Counted from the stretch's first letter, positions 1 through 10,591 are shown. The stretch: 64,000 bases of DNA from Acinetobacter pittii ANC 4050 (GCF_000399685.1 NZ_KB976987.1:3453943-3517942), one strand, 5' to 3'. Translations and numbers: made by a program. The notes: generated by a model from the letters alone, not told the origin.

Positions 1-2
1 GC

Positions 3-848
3 TATATTCATTTAAAAACTATTCCAGGGGCATCGCCTGAACTGATTCATGAAGCAGGTTTATATGCTGACCGGATGAGTATTAATTTAGAGATGCCAAC
101 CGAGGTAGGGCTAAAAACTTTTGCACCAGAAAAATCACATGAGGAAGTGCAAAAAGATTTAGGTTTGGTCCGTGACCGACTCATTCAGCTTAAAGATGAA
201 CGCCAAATCATTAAGCATGTACCGAAATATGTACCCGCAGGGCAAACTACTCAAATGGTAGTGGGAGCACATCAAGAGTCAGACCAAGATGTCTTGTTTA
301 TGGCAGACAAGCACTATAAAGAATTTAAACTTAAACGCGTCTATTTCTCGGGTTATATCCCAATTAATACTGAAAATAATTACTTGCCAGCAGTGGGTTC
401 TGCACCGCCATTATTGCGGGAAAACCGACTTTACCAAAGTGATTGGCTGATGCGTTTTTACGGTTTTGAAGTCAATGAAATCGTCAATGAAAAATTCCCA
501 AACTTAGACCTTGATGTTGACCCGAAATTAAGCTGGGCTTTGAGGCATCCCGAACAGTTTCCAGTAGATTTAAACCGTGCCGATTATCAGATGATTTTGC
601 GTGTACCAGGCATTGGTGTGAAATCGGCGAAGAAAATTGTGCAAGCTCGCCGTTTTGGAAAAATCCATATCGATTTACTTAAGAAACTAGGCGTGGCTTA
701 CCAACGTGCAAAATTCTTTATTCGCTGTGAAGACAGTCCAAAATTCCAAAAAGAGTTATCTTCAAGTTTTATTCGGCAGCAGATTTTAACGCAGGGTTCC
801 TCGAAATATGTGCAGCAACTCTCGCCACAATTAAGCCTTGGGTTTTAG
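3..848 (+). CDS. Radical SAM DNA-repair-type protein, C-terminal part (5' end outside window)
   Basis: The reading frame is open to the left edge, so the first Met at 75 is internal and the N-terminal radical SAM core with its CxxxCxxC cluster lies outside the window. The visible part carries a helix-hairpin-helix motif (RVPGIGVKSAKKIV, near 600-650), a DNA-binding element. The pattern fits the 'putative DNA modification/repair radical SAM protein' family that is genetically linked to a uracil-DNA-glycosylase-related protein. The next gene starts 2 bp after the stop, so the two are co-transcribed and probably co-functional. The family's reaction is not established. Family assignment is from memory of the HhH tail and the linked partner. 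Confidence 0.8.
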   Translation, partial: YIHLKTIPGASPELIHEAGLYADRMSINLEMPTEVGLKTFAPEKSHEEVQKDLGLVRDRLIQLKDERQIIKHVPKYVPAGQTTQMVVGAHQESDQDVLFMADKHYKEFKLKRVYFSGYIPINTENNYLPAVGSAPPLLRENRLYQSDWLMRFYGFEVNEIVNEKFPNLDLDVDPKLSWALRHPEQFPVDLNRADYQMILRVPGIGVKSAKKIVQARRFGKIHIDLLKKLGVAYQRAKFFIRCEDSPKFQKELSSSFIRQQILTQGSSKYVQQLSPQLSLGF

Positions 849-850
849 TC

Positions 851-1648
851 ATGTTTAATGATGAAGTAGCTTACTATTTTGATGGTTCAATGGTTGGGCT
901 GCTGAGCTGTGTGTTTCGTGCATTTCAATTTAAAGAATTGCAGGTCAGACTTTGTTTGAATGATGCGGCTCAACATGGCTTATTTGCTGATAAAATTGAG
1001 GTTTCAAATAACGAGCAACATGCCGAGCGTGTTTGGTCTGCCCTGCAAAAAAAGCTTTCATCTTCTTCATTAAAACAATTCTATTTTGCCTCTTTATCTG
1101 AATCTTTAGATGCCTATCAACATTTATTTAATTACTGTATTTATGTGTTTACTAGTCATTTTTCTGTAGAAAAAGATTATTCAAATCCTAGTGTTTTAGC
1201 GATTGCACAGTGGACGAAAAAGGTCGGACGAGAGAAGCATCGAATGGAAGCTTTTATTCGTTTTAAGAAAACTAAAGATGAGCTTTTTTTAAGTTTGGTA
1301 CGTCCCGATTTTAATGTTTTGCCGCTTATTCAGCCCCATTTTAAACGGCGTTACCAAGATCAGCGTTGGCTGATTTATGATGAGAAACGTAAGTTCGGGC
1401 TATACTATGATTTACAAGAAATACATGAAGTTTCACTCGAGGCTTCTGAAGTTGACCGTAATTTAAAAAATGGAATGAGTCAAAGCTTTCAGCTTGAGCT
1501 TGATGAGCAGGAAGTTTTATATGACCAGCTTTGGAAAGATTATTTTAAGAGCGTGAATATTACTGAACGCCAAAATATAAAGCTCCATGTGCAATATTTA
1601 CCTAAACGCTACTGGCGTTATTTAAATGAAAAATTGATGGAATATTAA
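851..1648 (+). CDS. TIGR03915/DUF4130-like putative DNA metabolism protein
   Basis: A 265-aa protein starting 2 bp after the radical SAM gene. It has the opening pattern YYFDGSMVGLLSCVFRAF and the central KVGREKHRMEAFIRFKKTKD block typical of the SAM-linked DUF4130 family. In many bacteria that domain is fused to a uracil-DNA-glycosylase-like domain. Here the protein ends at 265 aa, with about 100 residues after the family core and no obvious glycosylase motif, so this is the stand-alone form. It is presumed to act with the upstream radical SAM protein on DNA. The function is unproven. Confidence 0.75.
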   Translation: MFNDEVAYYFDGSMVGLLSCVFRAFQFKELQVRLCLNDAAQHGLFADKIEVSNNEQHAERVWSALQKKLSSSSLKQFYFASLSESLDAYQHLFNYCIYVFTSHFSVEKDYSNPSVLAIAQWTKKVGREKHRMEAFIRFKKTKDELFLSLVRPDFNVLPLIQPHFKRRYQDQRWLIYDEKRKFGLYYDLQEIHEVSLEASEVDRNLKNGMSQSFQLELDEQEVLYDQLWKDYFKSVNITERQNIKLHVQYLPKRYWRYLNEKLMEY

Positions 1649-1780
1649 AGTTTTAAAATCATAAAAAATAATTCAGCAGGTTTTCTTATTATTCAAAGAT
1701 ATAATTTAAATGCATTTTATGTGGCTTTGGGCGTATACTTTTGCCCGTTATAAATGACGGCATATCCCTAAAGGTGTACT

Positions 1781-2881
1781 GTGAGTGTTATACAGCGACA
1801 ATGGTTACAGATTTTAAAACCAAATTTTAAGGTTTTACCTTTAAAAGAACGGTTACTTTGCGGTATTGGAGCGTTGTGTGGTTTAGCAATTTCTTCGCTA
1901 ATTAGCTGGTATGTTCTAGGGGGGATTAATGCATGGTACATCGCTCCAATGGGTGCCTCATCTGTTCTATTGTTTGCTGTACCGACCAGTCCCTTGGCTC
2001 AACCATGGAATGTGATTGTCGGTAATACCTTAGCTGGAATTATTGGCGTTGCTTGTGCACAGTGGATTCCTGACTTAACCACAGCTTTTAGTGTCGCGGT
2101 AGGTTTTGCCATTTTTTTAATGATGACCACCGATTCTTTACATCCACCGAGTGGAGCGGTTGCGATTACAGCCGTACTGGGTGGAGCTGCGATTCATAAG
2201 TTAGGCTTTTATTTTATTTTTTATCCAGTTTTGCTCAATTCATTGCTTCTATTAGGTTTTGCTGTATTTTTTAACCGATTAATTGGGCGACACTATCCAG
2301 TTACTGCACATTTGAATGAACGTAGCAATGACCCAACGCCTACTCAAAAGGTATCGATTCAACCAAAAGATATTGAGTACGCATTAGAGCATCACACTGA
2401 ACTTTTAGATATTAGCCAATACGACTTAGAAAAAATCATTTTAGAAGCGCAAGAGCATGCCAATGAGCGCATGGTCAATCAATATGTCTGTCAAGATATT
2501 ATGAGTCGCGATGTGATTAAACTACATGAAGATGATGATATTCATCAGGCATTAGATAAGTTTAAACAAGTGAACCTAATGAGCCTGCCAGTAGTCAATG
2601 CAGAGAACCATTTGGTAGGAACTTTAGCGTTATATGAAGTTGTAGAATGGTTTAAGGGGGCAGCAGATCCAAGAAACTCTTGGCAGCACTACGTAAAACA
2701 AATTATGAGTCGTCGAGTGGTCACGGTGCTACCAACTCAACCTATTCAAGATTTAGTGCCGTACTTTGTTGAAAAGTCGTTTAACTATATTCCTGTGGTT
2801 GAAGATCGCAAACTTATAGGAATGATTAGCCGCGCAGATATGATTGCTGCGTTACAGCAACAGTTAAATCGAAAGCTATAA
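1781..2881 (+). CDS. HPP-family membrane protein with C-terminal CBS pair
   Basis: 366 aa with a GTG start chosen because AAGG lies about 7 nt upstream. Residues about 25-165 form an HPP domain of four or five hydrophobic helices with the family signature HPPSGAVAI. Residues about 235-360 hold two CBS domains (IMSRDVIKL... and IMSRRVVTV...), which usually bind adenine nucleotides and gate a linked transporter or enzyme. HPP proteins have been linked to nitrite or other small-ion transport in plastids and cyanobacteria; the substrate here is unknown. It sits alone, with a 132-bp gap before it and a convergent PspC-domain gene after it. Confidence 0.85.
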   Translation: MSVIQRQWLQILKPNFKVLPLKERLLCGIGALCGLAISSLISWYVLGGINAWYIAPMGASSVLLFAVPTSPLAQPWNVIVGNTLAGIIGVACAQWIPDLTTAFSVAVGFAIFLMMTTDSLHPPSGAVAITAVLGGAAIHKLGFYFIFYPVLLNSLLLLGFAVFFNRLIGRHYPVTAHLNERSNDPTPTQKVSIQPKDIEYALEHHTELLDISQYDLEKIILEAQEHANERMVNQYVCQDIMSRDVIKLHEDDDIHQALDKFKQVNLMSLPVVNAENHLVGTLALYEVVEWFKGAADPRNSWQHYVKQIMSRRVVTVLPTQPIQDLVPYFVEKSFNYIPVVEDRKLIGMISRADMIAALQQQLNRKL

Positions 2882-2891
2882 TTTTTAGAAT

Positions 2892-2929
2892 AAAAAAAGC
2901 TACGGTTGATTAGGGGATGCAACCGTAGC
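2892..2929 (-). terminator. Rho-independent terminator of the PspC-domain gene
   Basis: A 10-bp perfect stem (GCTACGGTTG at 2899-2908, CAACCGTAGC at 2920-2929) is followed, read on the minus strand, by seven T residues. It sits just past the minus-strand PspC gene. Confidence 0.85.
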
Positions 2930-2944
2930 GACCAAAGTTATAAA

Positions 2945-3199
2945 TTAACGTACTTGTTCTTCATTTACTGTTCGGACGGATTGTCGATAGCCTTCAATAT
3001 GTTCTGGCTGTTTTTTCGGAATGACTAACCATAAAACCAGATAAACTAAAATTCCTGGAAAGGCAGCACTCATAACTGAAATCAAAACAAAAATGATGCG
3101 TAGTAAAGTTACGTTCCAACCAAAACGTTCAGCAATACCACCCATTACACCGGCGATCATGCTGTGTCGGTTCGAGCGATATAAACCAGAACTGGCCAT
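2945..3199 (-). CDS. PspC-domain small membrane protein
   Basis: 84 aa. It has the PspC N-terminal pattern (YRSNRHSMIAGVMGGIAERFGW) followed by a hydrophobic segment (about residues 30-62, LRIIFVLISVMSAAFPGILVYLVLWLVIPKK). PspC-domain proteins sit in the inner membrane, and in enterobacteria PspC with PspB activates the phage-shock response. No pspA, pspB or pspF is seen nearby, so this is a stand-alone paralogue whose role cannot be read from context. An AAGGAG-like ribosome site precedes the ATG on the minus strand. Confidence 0.85.
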   Translation of the reverse strand: MASSGLYRSNRHSMIAGVMGGIAERFGWNVTLLRIIFVLISVMSAAFPGILVYLVLWLVIPKKQPEHIEGYRQSVRTVNEEQVR

Positions 3200-3441
3200 C
3201 TAATTCTCCTTAAAGATAAAAAATTACAAGAAGCTATTGCTCTTGCTTAATAGAAATATGGTGACGAAATTAAGGGTTTAAAGTCGTTTAAAAAGTAAAA
3301 TAGTTAAAATATGTAAAGGATTGAAATGAAGGAAACCAACATCTACTAAAATGCACCTTTTCAGGGCTTAAAGGTTTAAAGCAGCAATCAGCTAGTGCCT
3401 GAATTGAGTATAAACGTAGCTGTTGCTGTTATCTGTGAATA

Positions 3442-4095
3442 ATGTATATGTCTTTGAAGTGGTCTAGGTTTTCAGTTAAGCATTTGGTTGTAGTGGCTGC
3501 AATGTGCATGACGCTAAGTGCTTGCGATATAAACCATACCAACTCAAAAGATCACTCTACTGCAAGCTCTAATTCTAATCATGAAGAAAATTTAATAAAA
3601 AGTAGCGCATCTATAAAAACATTAGATTATGTTGCTGGTCGAACTTTCTTACCTGAAGATACCTCAGATCAAACCCAAAAATTAAACGCAGCTTCATTGC
3701 AATATGTCGGGCGATATCACACTCGTATTTCATGTGAAGATGCTTTTGCTGATTGTGAATCGGGTGAAGCGGAGTACATTTTAAATTTATTACCAAATGG
3801 GTCGGCTTATTGGAATGTTGTCCATTTTGGTCGTGTAGGAAGTAAAGATGGGGCTAAAAGTGCCGCTGTAAATCAGTTGTGTCCTACTCTAAATTGGAAA
3901 GTAGATGAAAAAGAGCATGAGTTAACGATTCAATGTCCCTTATCTAAAGTTAATTTTTATTTTAATCTGGATGCAAATAAAAGATTGGTCACGAATTTAG
4001 AAAAATTACTTTATAGTGACTATGGAAAAAATCGTGAATTTTTAGAGCAAAATTATTTTGTTCCAAATCGGGCGTATGTTTTGACTAAAGAATAG
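3442..4095 (+). CDS. Hypothetical lipoprotein
   Basis: 217 aa. The N-terminus is a lipoprotein signal peptide with lipobox LSAC (Cys28), followed by a Ser/Asn-rich linker (about residues 30-55) and a compact domain. Within that domain GRYHTRISCEDAFADCESGEAEYILNL loosely recalls NlpE-type N-terminal domains (calyx of strands with a Cys pair); this likeness is weak. There are four Cys after the lipobox in the mature part, compatible with disulfides. A second in-frame ATG at 3448 is an equally good start, as neither has a strong ribosome site. It stands alone and ends at a shared terminator. Confidence 0.7.
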   Translation: MYMSLKWSRFSVKHLVVVAAMCMTLSACDINHTNSKDHSTASSNSNHEENLIKSSASIKTLDYVAGRTFLPEDTSDQTQKLNAASLQYVGRYHTRISCEDAFADCESGEAEYILNLLPNGSAYWNVVHFGRVGSKDGAKSAAVNQLCPTLNWKVDEKEHELTIQCPLSKVNFYFNLDANKRLVTNLEKLLYSDYGKNREFLEQNYFVPNRAYVLTKE

Positions 4096-4110
4096 ATAAC
4101 CGTTTGATAT

Positions 4111-4145
4111 AAAAAGAGCGCAATATAAATTGCGCTCTTTTTCAT
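4111..4145. terminator. Bidirectional terminator
   Basis: Stem AAAGAGCGCAAT / ATTGCGCTCTTT, with A-rich and T-rich flanks on both sides, lies between a plus-strand lipoprotein gene and the end of a minus-strand acyl-CoA dehydrogenase gene. It can serve both. Confidence 0.9.
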
Positions 4146-4163
4146 TTTACTAATTAAAAATCA

Positions 4164-5987
4164 TTAGTAGTCAAAGCTAAAGTGTTCAACTGGTAATGAG
4201 GTTAATGTACGAGATGTAGTCACCATCGATTCTGCATGGCCTTGAGCACGTGGCAATAAACGGTCGAAGTAGAAATCAGCAACTTTGATTTTTGCTTTAT
4301 AGAATTCAGCAGTTTCTTGGCCATTACCCGCTTCTAATTTCTCAGAAGCCACCACAGCTTGTTGAGCCCAGAAATAAGCCATCATGACGTAGCCTGAGAA
4401 CATCAAGAAATCTACAGAAGCAGAAGATACGATGTCGCGGTCTTTACGTGCAGCAAGCATGATACGAACGGTTAAAGTGTTCCACTGAGCACAAAGCTTA
4501 GTTAAGTCCCAAGCAAAACGGCGTAAATACTTATTACGTGCATGTGCAGCACAGAATTTTAAGATTTCAGCAGTGTATTCACGAACCACTTTACCTTTTG
4601 AACTTAACAACACTTTACGACCGATCAAGTCGAGTGCTTGAACGCCAGTTGTTCCTTCATACAAAGTCGCAATACGTGCATCACGCGCGATTTGCTCCAT
4701 ACCCCATTCTTTAATGTAGCCATGGCCGCCGTAAACTTGCATACCGTGGTTAGCAGCTTCTAAACCAAGTTCAGTTAAGAAACCTTTTAAAATCGGCGTA
4801 TAGAAACCAAGTTTATCATCATAGTCTTCGTAAGCAGCTTGGTCACCACGTGCTAAAGCATCTGTCATTTTGTCAGCGATTTGAGCAGCATAGTAAATCA
4901 TTGAGCGACCGCCTTCAGCGATTGCTTTTTGAGTTAACAGCATACGACGTACGTCTGCATGGTGAATGATTGCATCAGCAACTTTATCTGGATCTTTTTT
5001 ACCAGAAAGCGCACGCATTGACATACGATCTTTGGCATATGGTAATGCACCTTGGAAAGATAACTCAGCGTGTGCAATACCTTGAACAGCAGTACCAATA
5101 CGTGCTGTATTCATGAAGGTAAACATTGCATGTAGGCCCTTGTTAACTTCACCGATTAAATAACCAGTGGCATTATCAAAGTTGAGTACCGCAGTTGCAG
5201 ACGCACGGATCCCCATTTTATGTTCGATTGAACCACAAGTAACTGTGTTACGTTCACCAACACCATTATCAGCTGTAGGGATGAATTTTGGTACGATGAA
5301 TAATGATATACCGCGAGTACCAGCCGGTGCATCTGGAAGGCGTGCAAGTACGATATGAATGATATTTTCAGTTAGGTCATGTTCACCGGCAGAAATGAAG
5401 ATTTTCGTACCAGTAATTTTATAAGTACCATCTGCTTGAGGTTCAGCTTTAGTTTTTACCTGACCTAAGTCTGTACCACATTGAGGTTCGGTTAAGCACA
5501 TTGTGCCGCTCCAAGTTCCTTCAACCAGCTTAGGCATATAGGTTTGTTTTTGCTCATCAGTACCGAATTGCAAAATAGTGTTCATACAACCAGAACTTAA
5601 ACCTGGATACATGGTAAATGACCAGTTTGCAGTACCCATCATCTCTGATTTAATCAGATTTAAAGACATTGGAAGGCCTTGACCACCAAATTCTTCTGGA
5701 TAAGAAAGACCTTGCCAACCGCCCATTACAAATTGGTCATAAGCTTCTTTAAAGCTTTTAGGAGTAGTTACTTCGCCGTTGTCAAAATGGCAACCTTCCT
5801 CATCACCAGATTGGTTAAGTGGCGACAATACGTTTTCACAATAATCTGCCGCACCTTCAAGAATCATATCAACTGTATCTGGATCTGCATTTTCACCATT
5901 TGATAAAGTTTTATAGTGAGCAGGGTAATCTAATACTTCATTCATTAAGAAGCGGATATCGTGTAGCGGAGCTTTATATGCTGGCAT
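4164..5987 (-). CDS. Acyl-CoA dehydrogenase, DmdC-like (C-terminal-extended)
   Basis: 607 aa, much longer than the usual 380-400 aa of the family. It belongs to the group with an N-terminal extension and an extra C-terminal helical domain, as in 3-methylmercaptopropionyl-CoA dehydrogenase DmdC. Seen: substrate/FAD motif LTEPQCGTDLG, the FAD/dimer helix HGMQVYGGHGYIKEW and the catalytic-Glu motif LYEGTTGVQALDL. It oxidises acyl-CoA to enoyl-CoA with electron transfer flavoprotein as acceptor. The chain specificity is not readable, and the DmdC label should not be taken as proof of dimethylsulfoniopropionate use. An AGGA ribosome site 9 nt upstream supports the ATG at 5987. No operon partners. 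Confidence 0.85.
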   Translation of the reverse strand: MPAYKAPLHDIRFLMNEVLDYPAHYKTLSNGENADPDTVDMILEGAADYCENVLSPLNQSGDEEGCHFDNGEVTTPKSFKEAYDQFVMGGWQGLSYPEEFGGQGLPMSLNLIKSEMMGTANWSFTMYPGLSSGCMNTILQFGTDEQKQTYMPKLVEGTWSGTMCLTEPQCGTDLGQVKTKAEPQADGTYKITGTKIFISAGEHDLTENIIHIVLARLPDAPAGTRGISLFIVPKFIPTADNGVGERNTVTCGSIEHKMGIRASATAVLNFDNATGYLIGEVNKGLHAMFTFMNTARIGTAVQGIAHAELSFQGALPYAKDRMSMRALSGKKDPDKVADAIIHHADVRRMLLTQKAIAEGGRSMIYYAAQIADKMTDALARGDQAAYEDYDDKLGFYTPILKGFLTELGLEAANHGMQVYGGHGYIKEWGMEQIARDARIATLYEGTTGVQALDLIGRKVLLSSKGKVVREYTAEILKFCAAHARNKYLRRFAWDLTKLCAQWNTLTVRIMLAARKDRDIVSSASVDFLMFSGYVMMAYFWAQQAVVASEKLEAGNGQETAEFYKAKIKVADFYFDRLLPRAQGHAESMVTTSRTLTSLPVEHFSFDY

Positions 5988-6243
5988 GGCTTTAATCCTA
6001 ATTTTGAATCATTGTGGGATTATCTGAATCGATGATTTGATTATTCACTCACATGATAAAAATACAATGATAATGACATCCGAAAGAAATGTCAGAAAAG
6101 CGAATTTTGTCGAAAATAAATACACCTGAAATTATATTTTCTGCTACATTCAGGACTTATACTTTTATGTGAAAAAACAACTATTTTTTTATTTTTAGCA
6201 AGATTCGCTAAAAAGATAAAGCAATAAGGTTTTAAAAAAGGTT

Positions 6244-8586
6244 ATGCATTTAAAATATCTCAGTTTATGTTTATTTAGTTTGGGTTTGACCGCTTGTGCG
6301 CAGCATAACCTACGTCCATCAGTAGCATCTACTCAGTTAGATCAAAAAGTCATTCAGGGTATGAATGCAATGTATGAATACCCAAGCTATGACTATCGCG
6401 GGCATTTTAAAATTAATGTTGATTCAAATCAGTCAAAGAAAATAAATAATGATGAAAAAACAGTACAGTTAGATGCTGTAGTGCAAAAAAAAGTAGATCA
6501 ATATTTACGTGAACAAAAAATTAATTTGAATAAAAAACAGAAGCAGGCGCTTTATGCCGCAATTGCAAATGAGCAAGCGGATTTAGGTGTATCTGGTGAA
6601 TCACGCTCAGAAAAAATAAACGCCGTATTAATTAATTTATTAAATGATCTTCAATTTAGCTACGATGGTTCAGTTCATTATCGTCAAAAAATGGGGTCTT
6701 TAAATCTCACGGCAAGATATGAAAAACCGACGCTTTTGGTACAGGCAAAATTGCCAATGGTACTGGATCTGAAGGATTATAAATTTTACGTCAATTATTT
6801 CGGATTAATGCCTTATCTGGTCAATAAAGATAATCAAAATAACTTGGCGTATGTCGATTTTTCAAAATATAAAAACCTGTTTACAAACGTGGATATGAAG
6901 AAATTCGTTGAATATGCGAAAGCTTCTGGTGCGGTATCATATCGTTTGGCCGAACCACAAAATTTACAGCGTTTATCGGTTAGTGACGCTGAGCGTAAAG
7001 CGGGTATTGTAGAGAAAATTCGTTTAAAAGATACGGTTGAAGCTTTGTTGCTGCAATCGGAACTCTATGGGCAGGTCAATGAAAAATATCTGCAAAAAAA
7101 TGTTTTCGGTTTTGATGAAGAAAAGATTGCCGAAACTATAGCAACTGATTTAGCTGCTTCGGAAGCGAAGAGTAAAGAGGGTAATGCTGAGGGGCAAAAA
7201 GTTTCTTCTGAAGATGCAGCCGCAGTTAGCCAGCAACTTTATTCACTTATTAATGCTCATTTTGGCAATACATTGGCTTCTGAGGAAGATAGTGAAGATC
7301 AAGCCAATGCAGCTCAAGATGTTGCAGCAGCCGAGGAAGCTTCTGATTCAGCTCAAGCCGAAGATGTTGCTGTAGCAGATGCTGAAGAAGTCACACAAGA
7401 TGAAGAAGTAGCTTCACTTACACAAGACCAGTGTGTTGAATTACAGTCTCTAAAAAAACCAGTTGCCTTAGGCGATATCAATTACTGTCAAATTTACGGT
7501 ATTGATGTGCTTGACCAGAGCGCTGTAAATACTGAAAAAACTCAGGTTAAAGCGCATCGAGCTGCTCTAAAACAAACTTTCGCTGCTTATGATCAAAACC
7601 AGTTTGTTGACGATGAAGCATTTAAAGCACTATGGATCAAACATAAGGCAGAAATTGAACAAGCTTTACCAAAACAAAAAAATCCAATTACGGTTGATGT
7701 AGGGTTGGATGAAAAAGGCCGTTTAGTCAACGCAGATTATGATATTGCCTATACACCATCTGAATTTAATCATCGCTTTAATATTAAAGCAGATATGCAA
7801 ATTTTAAATTATGGTAAAGCGACCTCAATTAATCAGCAGCAACTTAAACAAGCGAAATCAGTTGCAGAAGCAAGCAAAGGTTCTTTATTTGAAAACTTCA
7901 TAAAAGGGTTTAGTGAAAAACTTGGACAGAGTGATGTTTCTGAACATCCAGTTGGCCCACATAGCGATGTACAAGATTTAGATTCAAGTCTAGCACTGTT
8001 GGCTAACCAAACTTATGATGCAACGCATGCTTATGACAAAACGTATAAGGCTGTTTTTATTGCAAAATTGACTGCTGGAAAACCGTCATATATTAATTAT
8101 TACTCAGTTCAACAGTTACAAGAAATTGCCGAGGTTTATGCTTACTGGTTCTCTGAAGAAGAAACTTATAATCCTCAAGGTAAAGCTTTAGAACGTATCG
8201 AGACATTACAGAAAAAGCATCATCTTGAGCAAGAAGATCAATTTGATAATGACTTAGGTCGAGCTGTGGACCATATTGTAATCACAACAATACAAGGTGA
8301 AGCTGGGCGTGAAGCATGGCAAAAGCTACAGAAACAATATAAGCAACCAGAGCAGCTTTTCTCAAAACAGTATCAATTAGAATTTGAACAACAAAATGGT
8401 GCTTCTGCTGAAGAAAAACAATTGTTGTCACAAACGGCAGATATTTTAGGTAAGGTCTATGTCGCTGCACGTAAACAGCAACTTACGGAAAAAACAATTC
8501 AGAATTTAAAACCTGAACATAACGAATTTATTGATTATGAGATTTTCCGAAAAGTTTATAAGCAGATGGTTACAGCGAAAAAATAA
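6244..8586 (+). CDS. Large hypothetical lipoprotein with acidic insert
   Basis: 780 aa, not a family I recognise. It opens with a lipoprotein signal peptide and lipobox LTAC (Cys18). Residues about 45-340 are a mixed charged domain. About 345-395 form an Ala/Glu/Asp/Ser low-complexity stretch, mostly acidic. A second domain follows from a Cys pair (about 398 and 417) to the end and includes strand-rich patterns such as NPITVDVGLDEKGRLVNADYDI. The likely place is the inner leaflet of the outer membrane, or the periplasm. It is flanked by its own terminator and by a 256-bp gap upstream in which I see no clear promoter. Its job cannot be inferred. Confidence 0.75.
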   Translation: MHLKYLSLCLFSLGLTACAQHNLRPSVASTQLDQKVIQGMNAMYEYPSYDYRGHFKINVDSNQSKKINNDEKTVQLDAVVQKKVDQYLREQKINLNKKQKQALYAAIANEQADLGVSGESRSEKINAVLINLLNDLQFSYDGSVHYRQKMGSLNLTARYEKPTLLVQAKLPMVLDLKDYKFYVNYFGLMPYLVNKDNQNNLAYVDFSKYKNLFTNVDMKKFVEYAKASGAVSYRLAEPQNLQRLSVSDAERKAGIVEKIRLKDTVEALLLQSELYGQVNEKYLQKNVFGFDEEKIAETIATDLAASEAKSKEGNAEGQKVSSEDAAAVSQQLYSLINAHFGNTLASEEDSEDQANAAQDVAAAEEASDSAQAEDVAVADAEEVTQDEEVASLTQDQCVELQSLKKPVALGDINYCQIYGIDVLDQSAVNTEKTQVKAHRAALKQTFAAYDQNQFVDDEAFKALWIKHKAEIEQALPKQKNPITVDVGLDEKGRLVNADYDIAYTPSEFNHRFNIKADMQILNYGKATSINQQQLKQAKSVAEASKGSLFENFIKGFSEKLGQSDVSEHPVGPHSDVQDLDSSLALLANQTYDATHAYDKTYKAVFIAKLTAGKPSYINYYSVQQLQEIAEVYAYWFSEEETYNPQGKALERIETLQKKHHLEQEDQFDNDLGRAVDHIVITTIQGEAGREAWQKLQKQYKQPEQLFSKQYQLEFEQQNGASAEEKQLLSQTADILGKVYVAARKQQLTEKTIQNLKPEHNEFIDYEIFRKVYKQMVTAKK

Positions 8587-8597
8587 AAGATGAGCCT

Positions 8598-8630
8598 AAA
8601 AAGAACCTACTGATGTAGGTTCTTTTTTTT
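8598..8630. terminator. Terminator between the large lipoprotein and aroE
   Basis: Stem AAAGAACCTAC / GTAGGTTCTTT with loop TGAT and eight T residues on the plus strand. The A-run on the left lets it also work for the convergent aroE gene. Confidence 0.9.
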
Positions 8631-8633
8631 GAT

Positions 8634-9422
8634 TTATAGAAAATCTTTTAATTCTGGTTTTACGCCGTTCCAGATATAAAAGGCTTCAATAGCTTGACCG
8701 ACTAGCATGCCAAAACCTTCTGCATAAGGTACGTTGCGTTGTTTAGCTTGATCAAGAAAGCTAGATGGCTTGCCATAAGCCATTTCATAGGCATATTTGA
8801 AGTCTAAATTTTCCGGTAGTTGTAAAGCATCACCAGACAAACTTGCAGAAGTTGCATTAATGACAATATCAAATTTCCCTTCTAACTCATTTAGAGAAAT
8901 TGCTTGTAATTGAGCTTGCGGGACTGCTGTTTTTAAGTCGTCTACAAGTTGTTCAGCGCGAGCAAGCGTCCGGTTTGCAATCACAATCTTTTTAGCGCCA
9001 GCCTGCACAAGCGGGTAAATAACCCCACGAGTTGCACCACCAGCCCCTAAAATTAAAATAGTAGTATTTTCTAGCTTCCAATCTAAAGCTTGAATTGCGG
9101 CAACTAAGCCTTGGCCATCTGTATTGTCACCATGCAATTTGCCATTTTCCATCCATAGTGTATTTACGGCTTTGGCAATTTGAGCACGTTCAGTCAGCAC
9201 ATCACACAAAGCAAAAGCCTGTTCTTTAAATGGTACGGTAACATTCATGCCACTTCCGCCATTTTCAAAGAAACTACGCATACTCGATTCAAAACCATCA
9301 AGAGGTGCAAGACGTTTTTGGTAGTCTAGGTCAACACCAGTTTTTTGAGCGAAAGCATGATGCAATTCAGGAGAGCGTGATTGTTCGATTGGGTTGCCAA
9401 TTACTGCAAACTGTTTGGTCAT
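8634..9422 (-). CDS. aroE: Shikimate dehydrogenase
   Basis: 262 aa; reduces 3-dehydroshikimate to shikimate with NADPH in the cytoplasmic chorismate pathway. Seen: the N-terminal substrate motif NPIEQSRSPELHHAF (Ser pair binding shikimate), KAVNTLW with the catalytic Lys upstream, NTDGQGL (Asn/Asp) and the dinucleotide loop LGAGGATRG. The start is set at the ATG at 9422 (MTKQFAVIGNP), which matches the family; an upstream in-frame start would add 23 residues unlike any AroE. hemF lies upstream on the same strand, but a strong terminator separates them, so aroE probably has its own promoter in 9423-9548. Confidence 0.95.
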   Translation of the reverse strand: MTKQFAVIGNPIEQSRSPELHHAFAQKTGVDLDYQKRLAPLDGFESSMRSFFENGGSGMNVTVPFKEQAFALCDVLTERAQIAKAVNTLWMENGKLHGDNTDGQGLVAAIQALDWKLENTTILILGAGGATRGVIYPLVQAGAKKIVIANRTLARAEQLVDDLKTAVPQAQLQAISLNELEGKFDIVINATSASLSGDALQLPENLDFKYAYEMAYGKPSSFLDQAKQRNVPYAEGFGMLVGQAIEAFYIWNGVKPELKDFL

Positions 9423-9548
9423 TCTTATATCCAAAATTTTAAAATGGCATGAGGCAGATAAAGTCTGTACTGAATTTTCAGTAGGCCTCACTATAAGCCA
9501 AATTAGAATAAGAAAAAATATTTGAATGAGGTTCAGAAAATTGAAAAT

Positions 9549-9588
9549 AAAAAAGGAGATTCTCTAGGGTGGAAGCCAAAGAATCTCC
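9549..9588 (-). terminator. Terminator after hemF, before aroE
   Basis: Stem GGAGATTCT (9555-9563) / AGAATCTCC (9580-9588) is followed, read on the minus strand, by six T residues (9549-9554). It lies directly after the hemF stop. Confidence 0.85.
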
Positions 9589-9601
9589 AAAAAGCAAAAA
9601 A

Positions 9602-10591
<990 letters not shown>

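Noticed and set aside
3200..3441. Possible small gene in the gap before the first lipoprotein
   Set aside because: No start with a ribosome site and a reasonable length on either strand; the region looks like a plain promoter gap.
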